Assembly: GCA_002633005.1 (NCBI GenBank) | Contig: NMRA01000535.1 | Location: 206,566 to 262,984, forward strand | Direction: 5' to 3' | Source: Phoronis australis | Lineage: Eukaryota; Phoronida; Phoronidae | Length of the DNA stretch: 56,419 nucleotides | Notes under the pieces: generated by a model | The model's input: the letters and a program-made list of their open reading frames with translations, nothing else | Databases searched by the model: none | Told to the model about the DNA's origin: nothing | Shown: in pieces, positions 1-14,000 of the stretch | Numbering within the stretch: the stretch's first letter is position 1 | Layout of the letters: each line of letters starts with the position of its first letter | Translations under genes and position numbers: made by a program

Positions 1-366
1 AAAAAAACATTACCATTGAATGATCGGACCTGCAACCGAGTTCTATTATGGAGTCGTCAATATCGGCTAAAAGGTTTATTCAGAAATTAGAAAAAAATCT
101 AGTCTGGATCCTTTACTTACAGCTCCCCAAGTGTATTCTTTATTATTGGGGTTTAGTTCCTGCCAGACATCAACAATAGACAATTCTGTACAAATCTCCA
201 TCAACTTAATCCGTGACTTCGGGTTATTAACCTGTCTATAATTAAGAGTGTCCTTAGACTGATCGAGAGCAAGATTAAAATTGCCTGCCCAAATAACAGA
301 GTAATTTCCTATATCTTGAATATCTTGTTTTATTCTTTTTGATAATGAGACTATAATAAAAAACAT
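1..366 (-). pseudogene. LINE (L1/Tx1-like) endonuclease fragment, frameshifted
   Basis: The reading frame at 76-366 carries marks of the apurinic-like endonuclease of non-LTR retrotransposons: WAGNFNLALDQ (usual GDFN), a DVWQELNPNNKEYTW block and SRLDFFLIS. After a frameshift near 78 the typical C-terminal SDHS motif appears in another frame, reaching the window edge. It is a decayed piece, with no reverse transcriptase in view, and probably lies in the last WDR19 intron in the window. Confidence 0.75.
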
Positions 367-1191
367 TTAGAAACATTACCCATACGGTTCTCATACAAAA
401 AAACAAGTAGAACGAAATTTAAGGATAACTACATTTCAATAAAGTGACTTGGCTCCATAGTATGCGTCTGGTACTTGTCGGGAGACCCACACTGAGCAAA
501 CAGATCACACACATATTTAAGTAATAACGTTGCCTGCACTCTGTGCCTACACCCAATACACAGCTTCTCATAAATAGATAGATTGCCCAGCATGAAGTTA
601 TAACGCTTTGATCAAAATAGAACAAAATAGAACACAGCTACTTACAATAAAACCACGTGACAATGTTGCCACGAACTTTGACTGACATAACCTTAGTAGC
701 AGGAATATGCTAGCTGTGAAGACGATATGTTGAGCACAACGGTTAAAACTATGCTATAACTTAAAGGAAAAAAGGCTTATCATATTATGTGTATGATTAT
801 CCTCTTGGATCTTCTTGTTATCAATGGTTATTCACAGACATGGGGTGCAATGAGACGCTTGAGACAAGAATCTTGCTTGTGGAAAAGAATTACTCCCATA
901 ACGCAAGGTTCCAAACTTGCCGCTAAATCAATTCACCGGAAAACACTTCCGTACCTATACCAGAAAGGTTTCCAGCTTAGACCCAAAACACTTGGCGTGT
1001 AATTTTGCAAGACCTCGACACAGCCGCAAGTTACTCTATGAAACTCTGCTTCAATCAACAAATAAACAATTCAGTAAAGACTAAAATGGTAATTTTCAAA
1101 ATAAACTTACAATAAAAGACTTTGATAAAACATAAATAAACATCTTGCCAGAATTATTTGGAAGTTTAGTTGAACTTTTGTCATAATAAAA

Positions 1192-2643
1192 TACCATATT
1201 CGCCCTAATAACCGCCCAGGGTGCTTAGAAAAATTCGTTTCAGGGGGGGCGCTTATTGTAACCCAAGGCAGTTGAAGCCCGGTCTCCGAAACAGGTGAAA
1301 TCACAAGCTAAGATTCATCATATTTACGCTCTGTGACGTATCTGTAATCTATGAAAGACTTTCTACAAAATTGTGGTGCATTGCTATCAAACTTTTCTGT
1401 TAAATTACTATCATTTTAGAGCAATTTGAGCTGAAATCCCAGGGCAAAAACTCGCCGACTGAGTGCCTCGCAATCGTTGACATGGTGACTTGAATGCTTG
1501 AATAAAAATACAGTTTTGACTCAAGCAAATTGCCTGAAATTCTCCTTAAGTTTTCCAAATAGCGTCCCTAAGATTTTTAAGTTCCCGTGGAGTCAGGATT
1601 AATGGCAGGTTAAGTACAAATCTGTGCTACATTGTGTCATCTAAGATCGGCAACAAGAGAAAAATCTGGACGAACACACATGTTGTTGTCACTTGACGTT
1701 TGTTTTGAATTTCGTCTGCAGAGTTCATTTGCCCGAGTAAACACAATCTAACAAGCTAGATGTGCATTGTATCTAAATAAATTAGCACAAGCAGTAAGCC
1801 TAAAGCAGAATGTGTTTCATTCTGCACTTGCCAGTCTCATGTTCTAAAAACGTTCGACATTATTTGTCTCGCTAAGGCCCATATAAGACGCCGTGTGGCT
1901 GGATGCGTACGTGACTATCTTGACAGCTATTTTTCGGTGTAAGGGTGAGTAAGCATTCAATGTCAGTGGTCGTTTTATCGGACATTTGGCTTAAAAGCAC
2001 CAATTATGATTAATCAAACAATACATCTTAAAAATAACGCAAACATCTTTATAGTATTGGAAACTGTCAGAAACTAGAGCCAATATTCATTTCTTGTCGA
2101 TGCTATACTACCCGTTTCATGAATGAATGGTTCCCGGCTAATGTCTTTGATGACAGGTACATGTATGTAGCGCGCGCTTCCTGGCCACATGCTTTTAACA
2201 CTGACCAAGGTTTTTATTAGTCTTCGATTCACGGTTTTTACGTGTGCAAGGAAATTTGGATTCTTGTAGAGGGCGGGAAATATCTACAATACAATCCCAT
2301 TGACAAGTACGCTACGTCTGTTCTGAAAGGCTAGACCATAGTGGGGACACATTCCTCGAAAATTAGCAAAAATTATGAGTTCGTTTTGAGGCACGGCAGA
2401 AGTTTCAATTGTATAGTCACGGTTAAATACTGACATATTGGTGAGACTCGTGGTCTACAAATGATTTTTTTTCAGGACTGTCTCACATTATTGATAAATT
2501 GAAGACATTACTGTAGAATTTTAGGACTGTAGGTAAGGCATTTTTCGCACGTACATATTCATGGACTGGGCGCTTATTTTAGCAAAGAAAGCGCGTGGGG
2601 GGCACTTATGGGGGCATGGGCAGTTATTAGGGCGAATACGGTA
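1192..2643. mobile_element. TACCGTA-ended DNA element, copy 1 (about 1.45 kb, non-coding)
   Basis: Ends are inverted repeats: left TACCATATTCGCCCTAATAA and, read in reverse from 2643, TACCGTATTCGCCCTAATAA, continuing to GCCCA (24 of about 26 identical). A TA on each outer edge could be the target duplication. Near both ends the motif GGGCGCTTATT or a variant recurs. No transposase-like frame is visible. It shares end and motif style with the element at 32203-34642. The superfamily is not identified. Confidence 0.7.
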
Positions 2644-2697
2644 GAGTTAATCTAATGTAACATTATTGCACCTCACTGATAATTTTTTTCATACATT

Positions 2698-3821
2698 TAT
2701 TCATCCATCTGTAACATTGTCAAGTAACTATGGTGACATAATTCATCCATCTGTAACATTGTCAAGTAACTATAGTGACATAATTCATCCATCTGTAACA
2801 CTGTCAAGTAACTATAGTGACATAATTCATCAATCTGTAACACTGTCAAGTAACTATAGTGACATAATTCATCAATCTGTAACATTGTCAAGTAACTATG
2901 GTGACATAATTCATCCATCTGTAACATTGTCAAGTAACTATAGTGACATAATTCATCCATCTGTAACATTGTCAAGTAACTATNATCTGTAACTATGGTG
3001 ACATAATTCATCCATCTGTAACTATGGTGACATAATTCATCCATCTGTAACTATGGTGACATAATTCATCCATCTGTAACTATGGTGACATAATTCATCC
3101 ATCTGTAACTATGGTGACATAATTCATCCATCTGTAACTATGGTGACATAATTCATCCATCTGTAACTATGGTGACATAATTCATCCATCTGTAACTATG
3201 GTGACATAATTCATCCATCTGTAACTATGGTGACATAATTCATCCATCTGTAACTATGGTGACATAATTCATCCATCTGTAACTATGGTGACATAATTCA
3301 TCCATCTGTAACTATGGTGACATAATTCATCCATCTGTAACTATGGTGACATAATTCATCCATCTGTAACTATGGTGACATAATTCATCCATCTGTAACT
3401 ATGGTGACATAATTCATCCATCTGTAACTATGGTGACATAATTCATCCATCTGTAACTATGGTGACATAATTCATCCATCTGTAACTATGGTGACATAAT
3501 TCATCCATCTGTAACTATGGTGACATAATTCATCCATCTGTAACTATGGTGACATAATTCATCCATCTGTAACTATGGTGACATAATTCATCCATCTGTA
3601 ACTATGGTGACATAATTCATCCATCTGTAACTATGGTGACATAATTCATCCATCTGTAACTATGGTGACATAATTCATCCATCTGTAACTATGGTGACAT
3701 AATTCATCCATCTGTAACTATGGTGACATAATTCATCCATCTGTAACTATGGTGACATAATTCATCCATCTGTAACTATGGTGACATAATTCATCCATCT
3801 GTAACTATGGTGACATAATTC
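2698..3821. repeat. Minisatellite switching from a 42-bp to a 29-bp unit
   Basis: Positions 2698-2983 are about seven 42-bp units; 2985-3821 are about 29 almost identical 29-bp units. The short unit equals the long one minus 13 bp lying between two TAAC words. A single N at 2984 marks the switch. Open frames here (for example a repeated IHPSVTLSSNY peptide) are repeat artefacts. Confidence 0.95.
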
Positions 3822-4655
3822 TCAATAGGCACTCATTCATTCAAGGAATCTAAATCTTAAGTTTTAACTCCATTAAATAAATAACAGAACCACAGGTGAC
3901 CATCTTGTATTGAATTCTGCGAGGTCACAATTGTTGGTAAAAATGTATTTTTCAGTTTTGAAGTATTCTAAAATCTCTGTCTTCATATGATCAAAACATG
4001 GGAAACGCTTCTGCAACCACTTGTTTATTTATGTGATGGCGTGTGCAGTGATTTGCCATAATTTAGACAACATGGAAGAAGCATCACCCGTTGAGATTTT
4101 GTCGAGATTTTGCAGGAGTTGAAATGAAAGAGATATTTGGTCAGAGATTTGTGTGATTTGTCAAATTTCGACAATGTTCAGTTTATTTTCAAAAATAATC
4201 ACTCGTGAAAATCTTCCATCAATTATGTTGGGAAGCAGACTGAAGAGGTTACTGCTGCAGTAGATGGCCACATGACAGTACCGTTGACTACCGACTGAAG
4301 TGTCTTTCATTTTTACAAATTTTTACACAATTACGAGTTGAAAGTGGAATAGATTACATAATATTCCACTCAATATTTTTCCATGGAACGAGGAACCAGC
4401 GTCTGTGTTGCACACGATACAATATTTTATCAAAAAATAGTGAGACAAAAGTAATAGACTTGCACCAAATGTTATGTTTGGGACCTGATTGTGTGTTGGC
4501 TATCATTTACACTTGATTACTTAGAACTATTTTGGGAAAGTATGATGATCGAGGTGGCTAGGGAAGTCGAGTCAATATTGATTGTGCTACTTTCTGTAAT
4601 TTCCATGTAAAGAGGGCACTGTTAAAAGTAGTTCCAGGAGTGCAATGGGGATAAA
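3822..4655. other. WDR19 intron 25 sequence without recognisable content
   Basis: AT-rich sequence between the 29-bp and 49-bp minisatellites. I looked for the next WDR19 exon (human DAKYLFRLYMALKQY region) on the minus strand and did not find it. Confidence 0.5.
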
Positions 4656-4955
4656 AATACCTGGCCAGCAGGCCGTATTGTACTTAACTCATTCAACACG
4701 TATAAGTCACCATACCTTTGGCATGCCATCAGTTTCCCCCATCAAGAAGTATAAGTCACCATACCTTTGGCATTCCATCAGTTTCCCCCATCAAGAAGTA
4801 TAAGTCACCATACCTTTGNCCAGCAGGCCGTATTGTACTTAACTCATTCAACACGTATAAGTCACCATACCTTTGGCATGCCATCAGTTTCCCCCCATCA
4901 AGAAGTATAAGTCACCATACCTTTGGCATGCCATCAGTTTCCCCCATCAAGAAGT
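4656..4955. repeat. 49-bp tandem repeat built from the exon 25 donor junction
   Basis: Units starting at 4701, 4750 and 4799, then again after the N at 4819 from 4856 and 4905. Each contains the last 35 bases of WDR19 exon 25 plus its GTATGG donor and about 14 intron bases. The 36 bases at 4665-4700 recur at 4820-4855, suggesting that two overlapping contig ends were joined at the N. Confidence 0.9.
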
Positions 4956-5067
4956 CAATCAGTTGGTGTGTAAGAGAATCATCCTTGGCCTGTCCAACAG
5001 TTTCAATGGCCAACTCAATGGCTCTAGAGTCGTCCGAGCTCGTACAGCGTAAGAAATGCTTGAGGGC
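4921..5067 (-). CDS. WDR19: WDR19 exon 25 (last in window)
   Basis: Encodes [30 protein letters not shown] and [16 protein letters not shown], matching human [20 protein letters not shown] and ending exactly at GMPK. Acceptor tttcag, donor GTATGG. Its final 35 bases and donor recur in a 49-bp tandem array inside intron 25, so several alternative donors lie downstream. Intron 25 runs off the left edge and I found no further exon in 1-4920. Confidence 0.95.
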
Positions 5068-8000
5068 CTGAAACAGACATAGAAGGTATGATGCACTCCT
5101 TGAGTGAGATTAGAGAAATATCAACAGACACGGAAGGTATGATGCACTCATTGAGCGAGATTAGAGAAATATCAACAGATACAGAAGGTAGATGCACTCA
5201 TTGCGTGAGATTAGAGAAATATCAACAGACACGGAAGGTATGATGCACTTATTGACTGAAATTAGAGAAATATGGACATGGAAGGTATGAAGCACTCATT
5301 AAGTGAGATTATGGAAATATCAACGGTAAGTACAAACAAGTAAAGATGACGTAAGCTGAAATAGACACAGACAATGGTCAGGAATATGTGAATCTTAACA
5401 TACAAATTTTGAATTATAAAAAGGATATTTTCCATAAAATATTTAAAATATATGAGAATGCAGCTATTAACTAAATTAAAAATGAGATGGACTTGAGTAA
5501 TTACTTACTCTGCTGTATTGCTGACACTGTAGAAAGAACTTGCCAGACATGAAATGATTCTTTTCATTCTCAAAGTGGACAGCGATACTTTGATAATCTT
5601 CAGGCGTGGCATCAGGACCTGTGAATGGTTTTAATTAATATAAAAATCAATTCAAGTCACAGATTTATACTAACGCATACAAGCAAAGTCAGGGATCAGG
5701 AAATCAAGAAGAATTCATATAATATTCATTTTCATTCATAGCTTTCCGTTCAATTTGAAGAGATAAATGAATACTTGAAGTTCCTTACTTGAGCAAATTT
5801 GCATTAATAACAGTAGTAACGTGATAATTATGTAATGGTCATTCAATGCAGTCAGTTTCATTTACTCACACATTCAATGCAGTCAGTGTCATTTACTCAC
5901 ACACTCAATGCAGTCAGTGTCATTTACTCACATATTCAATGCAGTCAGTGTCATTTACTCACACATTCAATGCAGTCAGTGTCATTTACTCACACACTCA
6001 ACGCAGTCAGTGTCATTTACTCACATATTCAATGCAGTCAGTGTCATTTACTCACACATTCAATGCAGTCAGTGTCATTTACTCACACACTCAATGCAGT
6101 CAGTGTCATTTACTCACATACTCAATGCAGTCAGTGTCATTTACTCACATACTCAATGCAGTCAGTGTCATTTACTCAAATACTCAATGCAGTCAGTGTC
6201 ATTTGCTCAAATATAGCTAAATTTCAATGGTATTATTTTTTTTAAAATTAAGTAACATTTACAAATTTGTTTCTTAACTGAGTAAAGCAATGTTATAATG
6301 AACAGATATGTAAATTTGTGAAAAAGACGAAGCTAAGTATAAAACAAAGCCATTTTACATTCAGTGCAAGCATGAATGACTAACAGCAGTGACATCTGTT
6401 ATGTTCATTACTAAATAGTAGTCTAAGTTAATATACCAATTATTTCAGCATAAGTCTCCATCTGGCCGTGAGCTTGAGCCAGCTGGAAGGCTTCGTCATT
6501 ACATTTAGACATCACCAGAAACTGGATGGCTGAGGCGTAATCACTGAGCTTCAGGAAGAATCTGCCAGAGAAACAGACCAAAGTCCATTTATAAGTTCAA
6601 AATGCATTGACAGGTGACATATTGCACTGCAATCAGCACCATAAAGTCAATGAAACTGTGGTCAATTTACAGGTTTGTGTCACATCCAGTAGTATGTCTC
6701 ATTCATCGTCATGTGACATGAATAGTCCATCTTCACTGCAAAAGGCAGAATTGGTAAGGAACAGAAACCAAACATAAGGATACATCACACTAATGTTGAA
6801 AATTAGATATGTTGTTGTTTCACGCTCCAGTACCAGTCGTATGATTATGTTACAAAATATCATAAGGTGTCCTGTACCACTTTATGAACAAACAAAGTCA
6901 CCACAAGACAAAATATTGAAACTAAAAGTGTACACAAAACTTAAGTCATCATGAGACAAGTTACGTAAGGTTGTCCTAAAATGGTTCAATAGACGCGCGT
7001 GTGCAATGTCACATCACCTGATTTGGAAGTGTGTGCACAGCCAAAACAGAAATGTTGTTGCGGTGAATGCATAAATTCTTCGGCAAAGTGCAGATCTGTT
7101 ATTTTTAGGACTACCTATGGATAATAAGACCCTCCTTTCACTATGGATGACAGAACTTAGGAATACGTTGTATGTCAACCTGTGCACGAGGAACATTGTG
7201 TGGCCAAGACCCTGTGAGCCCCTGAACAAGTGCACAAGGAACATTGTGTGGCTAATATTGATTGAGAAGATTGGCCTGATTTTCTTTTTATCATTATGGA
7301 CATGTATGCCTTGCCTATTTTTTGGAAATGGTAACTTATAAGTCCAAGTTGTGGTTGGGTAGCAATTGCTACAGGTCACTAAAATAAATGATTGATATTT
7401 GTTTGCTATAAAGAATAATTTTCACAATGGTGACACAATAGGTAAAAACAACATTTCTGTGAAGTCAGGCAAGGTGGACTTGTAACATGAGCACCCAAAC
7501 TTAGAGAGGAAGTCCACACTCAGCAAAATGCTGTCTTCACTTTCATAACAGAAAACTGGGTCAAGTTGAGATGGGTGCGAGATTAAAGTAACCAGGCGAC
7601 CATGTCCACTGGTGACCATGTCCACTGGTGACCATGTCCACTGGTGACCATGTCCACTGGTGACCATGTCCACTGGTGACCATGTCCACTGGTGACCATG
7701 TCCACTGGTGACCATGTCCACTGGTGACCATGTCCAATGGTGACCATGTCCACTGGTGACCATGTCCACTGGTGACCATGTCCACTGGTGACCATGTCCA
7801 CTGAGTTGATTTTCAAATTAATAGCTTAATGCTCAACTGCTAATCTTGTCTATGCAGTACCACGTCAAATTTCTAATAAAAAGGTGATGTTTCTATCAAT
7901 TTCAATTTAAATTTTGTAGCAATATTTTTGAAGTATGCTCTAATAATGTGGCCACATGTGTGGATGCATGAGAAGCAGACAACATACTTGGCCACCATTT

Positions 8001-11000
8001 TGGCTCCCTCTACAGACTGCACCTCTCTTACAATCCTCACAGCCTCCTCAGGATTCTGAAGATGATCAAGATGGATTCTGAAAGAAGTAAAAGAATTGAT
8101 ATCAGGAAACACCAACATTAAAGTCACCAGGTGGCGAGACCGTCTCATCCACGAATCCATTCACCTAGAACTGTCAAACAACATGTCATAGAAATGAAAG
8201 GAGTTTCATGAGTCCGTTCAAAAACAGTTTGGCGAAAGGGAAGGAGAAGAAGTATTCACTAGGTAAAATTGCTTTTGACGCTCTATATTATAAAATAATG
8301 TCATGTTTTTTCATCTAAAAGTAGCACACCTGGTTACATGTAGACATAATCTGACTCGATCTATGTAAGGCAAAACACTATAAGGGTTGGTTTGAAATGT
8401 AAATGACTGACATCTTGCAACACTGGTATTTATCAAAAACTTGTTTTTTAACACAAACACAGATGTTGTAATAAATCTATTTAATCGCCATACCGGATCA
8501 CATTGTCCCAGTCTTTCGCATTCTCGTAGGCCTGAGCTGCTTCTTTGTATCGTCCATCTGCTTCTTTTGCCTTTGCGTACTGCGCGTGAATCTTAGGTGA
8601 GCTGACCTGGGGAAGTAGTTCCCCAACCTTGGCCCAGTTCTTACTGCGTATATACACAGAGGCGGCTTTGTCAAAGTAGTTCCCTTTCTCATAAAGAACA
8701 GCTGCCTCAGACCATTGCTGAAAATGACATACTGCTGTTGAGGTAATGTCGCACATGTTTGTGGTAGGACAAATCAACAAAAATAAGAATGTGCTAACGT
8801 TACCCTACATAAGAGTGTGCTCTGTTCACATGCTAACGTTACCCTACACAAGCATGTGGTCCGTTCACATGCCAACGTTAACCTACACAAGAGTTCACTG
8901 TTTGGCTGCCTCTACTATGTGCTACAGACTGTTAAACATTCCACATTGTTTTGATATTAGTCACAATTAATATTTGAAAATCATAATACGTGTAAATTGG
9001 TATAGGTTTTCAGAAAAGCTTAAAATATCTCCAAGATGAAGATGAAGTATTATGACTTCTTTTCTTTACTGAAACATTAACTTGAACTTACATGTGACAC
9101 AAGTAAAAAAGGGTTGACTGTGAAGTTATTTCGTTCTCTTGAAATTGCCAACTAGATATTTTCTACAAGATATTGCATTATATTACATGAAGCTATTACA
9201 ACCTAATGTTCTGTTTAATACAGAAACCAAATTTTAACAAGTCCTACAACAGCCAGAGAGTAACAATATCTTATGCACTAGAATGAGGGTCCACTAAATT
9301 TTCAAAAAACAGAATTTTGATTAATACACTGCATTTTTATTACACATTTTTCTGACAAATCTGGACAAAAGGTTTTCCTGATCACAAATATAGCAGTACC
9401 AGTTGAAACACACCTTCATTCCTTCCAAGATGGCTGCACACTCTTTCTTCAGAATTCTGCTTGGCATTTTGCTGGCCATGTTTGCCCCCCTGATGAAAAA
9501 ATACTAACATTAATCAAAATGGTTTAAAAACAACAATAAATAAAATTAGCGTTACAGTTTATATGCAGAATATATACTCAATATTATTCAAGATTCTAAA
9601 AAGTAAAAAATTCTTGTTAGGCCAGTCTTAAAAATATTTTTGTTTGCACTTACCCAATCCTACTTTTAAAATGTGGGGAAAAAACAAAAAAAAACAATTG
9701 CAGGCGGTCTGATACACGTTGTACCAGACGTGCGCAGGCCTCACATGTGGGCCCATATATATGGTTAAAACTGAGCTGAGGAGCTAAAAACCTGGCTCAA
9801 GGGTTTAGCAGTGTGACATGATGGACCTCGAGTAAAGAAAGCGAGCACTTATCAACCAGGCCACACTGTCTCCTCTCAAAAAATGTGGGGAGGTAGGTAG
9901 GCAAAAAAAATTTTATAGCATCATACAGGGCTCAACACAACGAGCTGCAGGTCGCATTTGCGACCTGAAATTTGGAAATGCGAGCTGAGATTTTTGTCGG
10001 ATCATATCAAGTCGCAAAATGCGACCTGGAACTTCCAACGAATGCAACCTGAGTTTTTAAACTCGTCAGCAGATACCTGGCAAATATAAAGCGACTCTAG
10101 TTAATCCGACCGTTATTTGGTTGTTGCCAAATCCAAGTTCAAATTTAAAGAATAATAACCAACAACAGCCCTCCCGATGACTTGCAGGCAAATCACGTGA
10201 ACATGGATTATGCAAAATCGATCTTTGACGCATTTCATTAGCTAATATTCTCGGCCACTTTTGCAAATTTCCGGATTCGCTGAAGAAAGTTTCACGCCAC
10301 TGCATAACACATGATAAAACGTCACAAAACAGCAATGTTTCTAATAATTCTAAAGCGATCAACTTACAAACTTTGTGGTGGACAATGTTTATTTTTCGCG
10401 TAAGATGTCCTTATTACATGTACCAAATATCCACGACAATATCCCTGATATCGCACTGCGGCACTGATCGGTCCCGTTGTTAGCGCGCAAGAGATCCCAG
10501 CAGACAATCATGACTTAGAGGTGTGTGCCTCATTTTTATTGCGTAAGACAGTCAAAGTGAATATGACAACCCTGTTAATCGCCAAATGACGGCCACGTCT
10601 TTACTACTTTCAGTTGCCAAGAAATTGTCAAACCCCCTTTACTTGTTTCTGGGGCTACGTGCGCAAAATATGATTTGTCTTCCACACGTTGTTGCCAACC
10701 TAAAGTATAGGCCTACTACAGCCACTCAAGTACGTGAACTCACGCATAAGCACCACTTCAAAGTTGCATATCAAAAGATAACAGCGACAGTCCTAAATGA
10801 AAGAGTATACTGGCTTAGCTCTGTCAAGCATCCAGGCGCCAGTGGTTTATTTGAAAATGAACTCATAGATTCGCAGCGGTTATAAAAGACCCCGTGCTTT
10901 ATGATATTCCCCGGGACCGATATAAACCAGAACTGATATTTTCCTGTTCCAATGTTTCCCGAGATCGATGTTCCCTAAACCCTATATTCTATGCCTATAG

Positions 11001-14000
11001 CCAGCTATTGTAACTAAACGGGTATTAGATGCGAAATGTAGTTAGCAAATTTTTTATTCTTCTCTTATACATCTCCCTCGGCAACTTTTCGCTCCCTAGG
11101 CCACTGTCACCATAAAATGTTCAAACTCCAATAGAAACACTATTGTTCCGGCTGAAGCGGGCAATTAAAAACAAAATTATTCCAGGTGGCTAAAAGGGTA
11201 CAGTTTAGGTGGCAACGATATCCATAAAATCACCCCCACTAGATGGAGTTTGCCTCGCAAAATCAGATTATTACAATGCTTCTTACCATTGTAGACTTTT
11301 AATATCTTATTACTGCAAACACTCGGGTTAACGACTATGCTCATGCATGCTCCTACTCCCTACCTTTGAAGTGTTTCATAATAAGCGCTCACTGATCTAA
11401 TAAGCGTTCCCCCTCAACGTTTGAGAATTTCCAATTAAGCGCCCACAGTTCAGGTTAGCGCCCATCATAGCGCACTACAAATGACCGTGCGTGGTTTAAA
11501 ATTGACACGCAGCCTATATGGTGCGTCACTCTCATTTTACACAACAAATTCAGTTTTCAAGAAACATATTTTCTCAAAATGTAAAAACCAAATCCCGGCT
11601 TTGTTTTATACCTCCGAAAGAAAGTTAACACTAGTGACATGCATGTCGTTTTGTGACCGACCTATTTTTCGCATACTTGGAAAGTATTGAGGAGCAAAGT
11701 CATCATTACACAAAGGAAACCCACACGGAGTCGGGAATTATTTCAAGGCTATTCATTTCATGCAAAACTAATTTTTGAGTAGTACGTAAACAGCAAGTAC
11801 CACATTTTTGTTGCGAAAATTGCACTGAATTGTTTCCACGCATCCACAGATTTTTTTCAAAAGATGTTTTTCAAACGTCGAATTAAGTTGCAAAATTTGG
11901 AATGCGCACAAAAAGTGGAGGGAATTTGCGCTTGTAGTAAGTTTGAATCTTTAACGACTTCAATGACAGTCAGCAGCAGGTCAGACCTAGCAAAATCCCT
12001 GATACTTTTTCAACGGGCATTTTCTCCCTTTTCACATCGCAAACTTAGCTACTTGAATGCACGTGTCAGTTAGACAGCACTGATTCAACTTTAACTTCGG
12101 CAACTTGCCTTGTGCTCTAGAGCCTTTCAATGGTGGTCGTGAAGAACAGTAATGCCGTACCTGCATGAACGAAGTCAATTTTGCGATCACAAATTTGTGA
12201 ATATTTTACACTGTAGGTAAGAGCATAATCTAAACATTTTCTCGATGATCTCAAAAAATCAATTTTGGCAGGAAATTTTGTGACCAGGCATTTATGAATG
12301 TGAGCTGGATTTTGAGAATGCGACCTGGAATTTTAGCTAGGTTGCAAAGTGTGACCTGGTGATTTTAATAGCATCGAGCCCTGTCATAAATCAATTTTGC
12401 TTCTACTTCTCAAACAATAAGACACACCTTCTTCAAGAGTCTTTAGAAATTAACAATTCATGCTGAAGATTTTGTTGAAGGATTTTTGCCCGTTTTTTGT
12501 AACTGTACAACCAAGTAAGGACTTATTCCTGGGCTGAGTCATCAATCAAACAAAAGTGTGAAATTGATCACAGCACTTCATGTAGAGTAATAAACAAAAT
12601 GTCAGAGCAATTTTGTCAATAAAATTTTCTGAATCAGCGAGTTTTTAGGGGGTCAGTCAGGTAAGGGCAAAATAATGAACTTAATATTTATTTAGGCCTT
12701 ATTTATGCATCAACTTCTCTGTTACCTAGAACATTCAAAATCTGAAATTTTGACCATACTCACTTCCAGGAGTACTACAATTTGAGAACCAGTTAGATGT
12801 CTATTATTAAATGGAGAAAACTGGTTCACAAAATGTGAGACCCCTGTAAGCCACTATTACTAACTAAAATTTCAATAAAAAATTAAGTAACGTACATAGA
12901 GGAAAAGTAGACAATAACAGAACATTGGTGTCAAGATCACAAACTGTTTATTTAAAAATCTCACTTTTATTTTTTAACTTCAAGAAGTTTCCATCAAGTG
13001 AAATCAGTTGAAATTCAAGTGAAACAGAATACAAGTACTAAGTTAAACTTCCTAAGATATATGAAAAGTAACAACTCAGTAAGAAATTCAACAACATTGC
13101 CAGGCAAAAGCATCAAATGCCGAGTCTAGAATGAGATTAAAAAAGCATAACCCCTCACCTGCGTATATCACCCAGGCGGATAGACATGCGTGCCACTCCA
13201 GCAGCGCAAGCCTCGTCGTGCTCGCGCTGATCAGGATCCCGTGTCACTCCCTTCTCGTAATGCATCAGAGCATTAGTGTAGTCTCCAGTGAACTCCAACT
13301 GTTGAGCATACTCCTTAGAAATGAACGGAATCTGATCAGGAGCGAGAGCCTTGGCCAGTTGAAGAGCAGAGTCCCAGTGAAGGAGATCACGTCTCATCTG
13401 TGGTCAATCACAATGAGTGTGGATCAAGGTCAGAAAGTTTAGGAAAGTATAAGTTAAGGCTCATGCTAAATACTTAAAAAATGATTTTGACTTTTTTGAT
13501 AAATGAAATATGGCTCATCCTTATAGGAGTTTTGATGATAGAATTAAATTCCGTTTACATTGTAGAAACAACAAAATGTAAGAAGCCATACAAAATGTAA
13601 ATGTTCTATCTCCAGCATTCAAGTTTGTAAAGATGCCTTGTGCATGTTTTTGTAGAGATGCCTAGTGCATGTTATTGTAGAGATGCCTTGTGCAGGTTTT
13701 TGTAGAGGTGCCTTGTGCAGGTTTTTGCTCTAAAGAGTATTAATGTGCTGCGAGAATGCTTGACAGATGTGCAGATGAAGTTGGCGAAGTTGTAAAAAGT
13801 GGAAAACAAAAAAATGATACTAGAGTTTTGACATTAGTCACATTACCATCCTCATTTACAATTGTCAGGCAGAAAACAAACTATCGTAAACAGTATGTTC
13901 ACTTCACGTCACAATACATGGCATAAGATCTGTCAAATAAAAACTCTACCACAACTCCAATTCCTAATGAGTGACCTATCAGCATGGAGTGTCTGTATGA

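Noticed and set aside
2666-3044. Open frames of about 110 codons on both strands
   Set aside because: They are the 42-bp repeat read through; the unit length is a multiple of three and lacks stops.
5835-6245. Three overlapping plus-strand frames of 102-136 codons
   Set aside because: Artefacts of the 31-bp minisatellite, which cycles through all frames.
7422-7816. Three minus-strand frames rich in Gly-His-Trp
   Set aside because: Artefacts of the 16-bp minisatellite in WDR19 intron 22.
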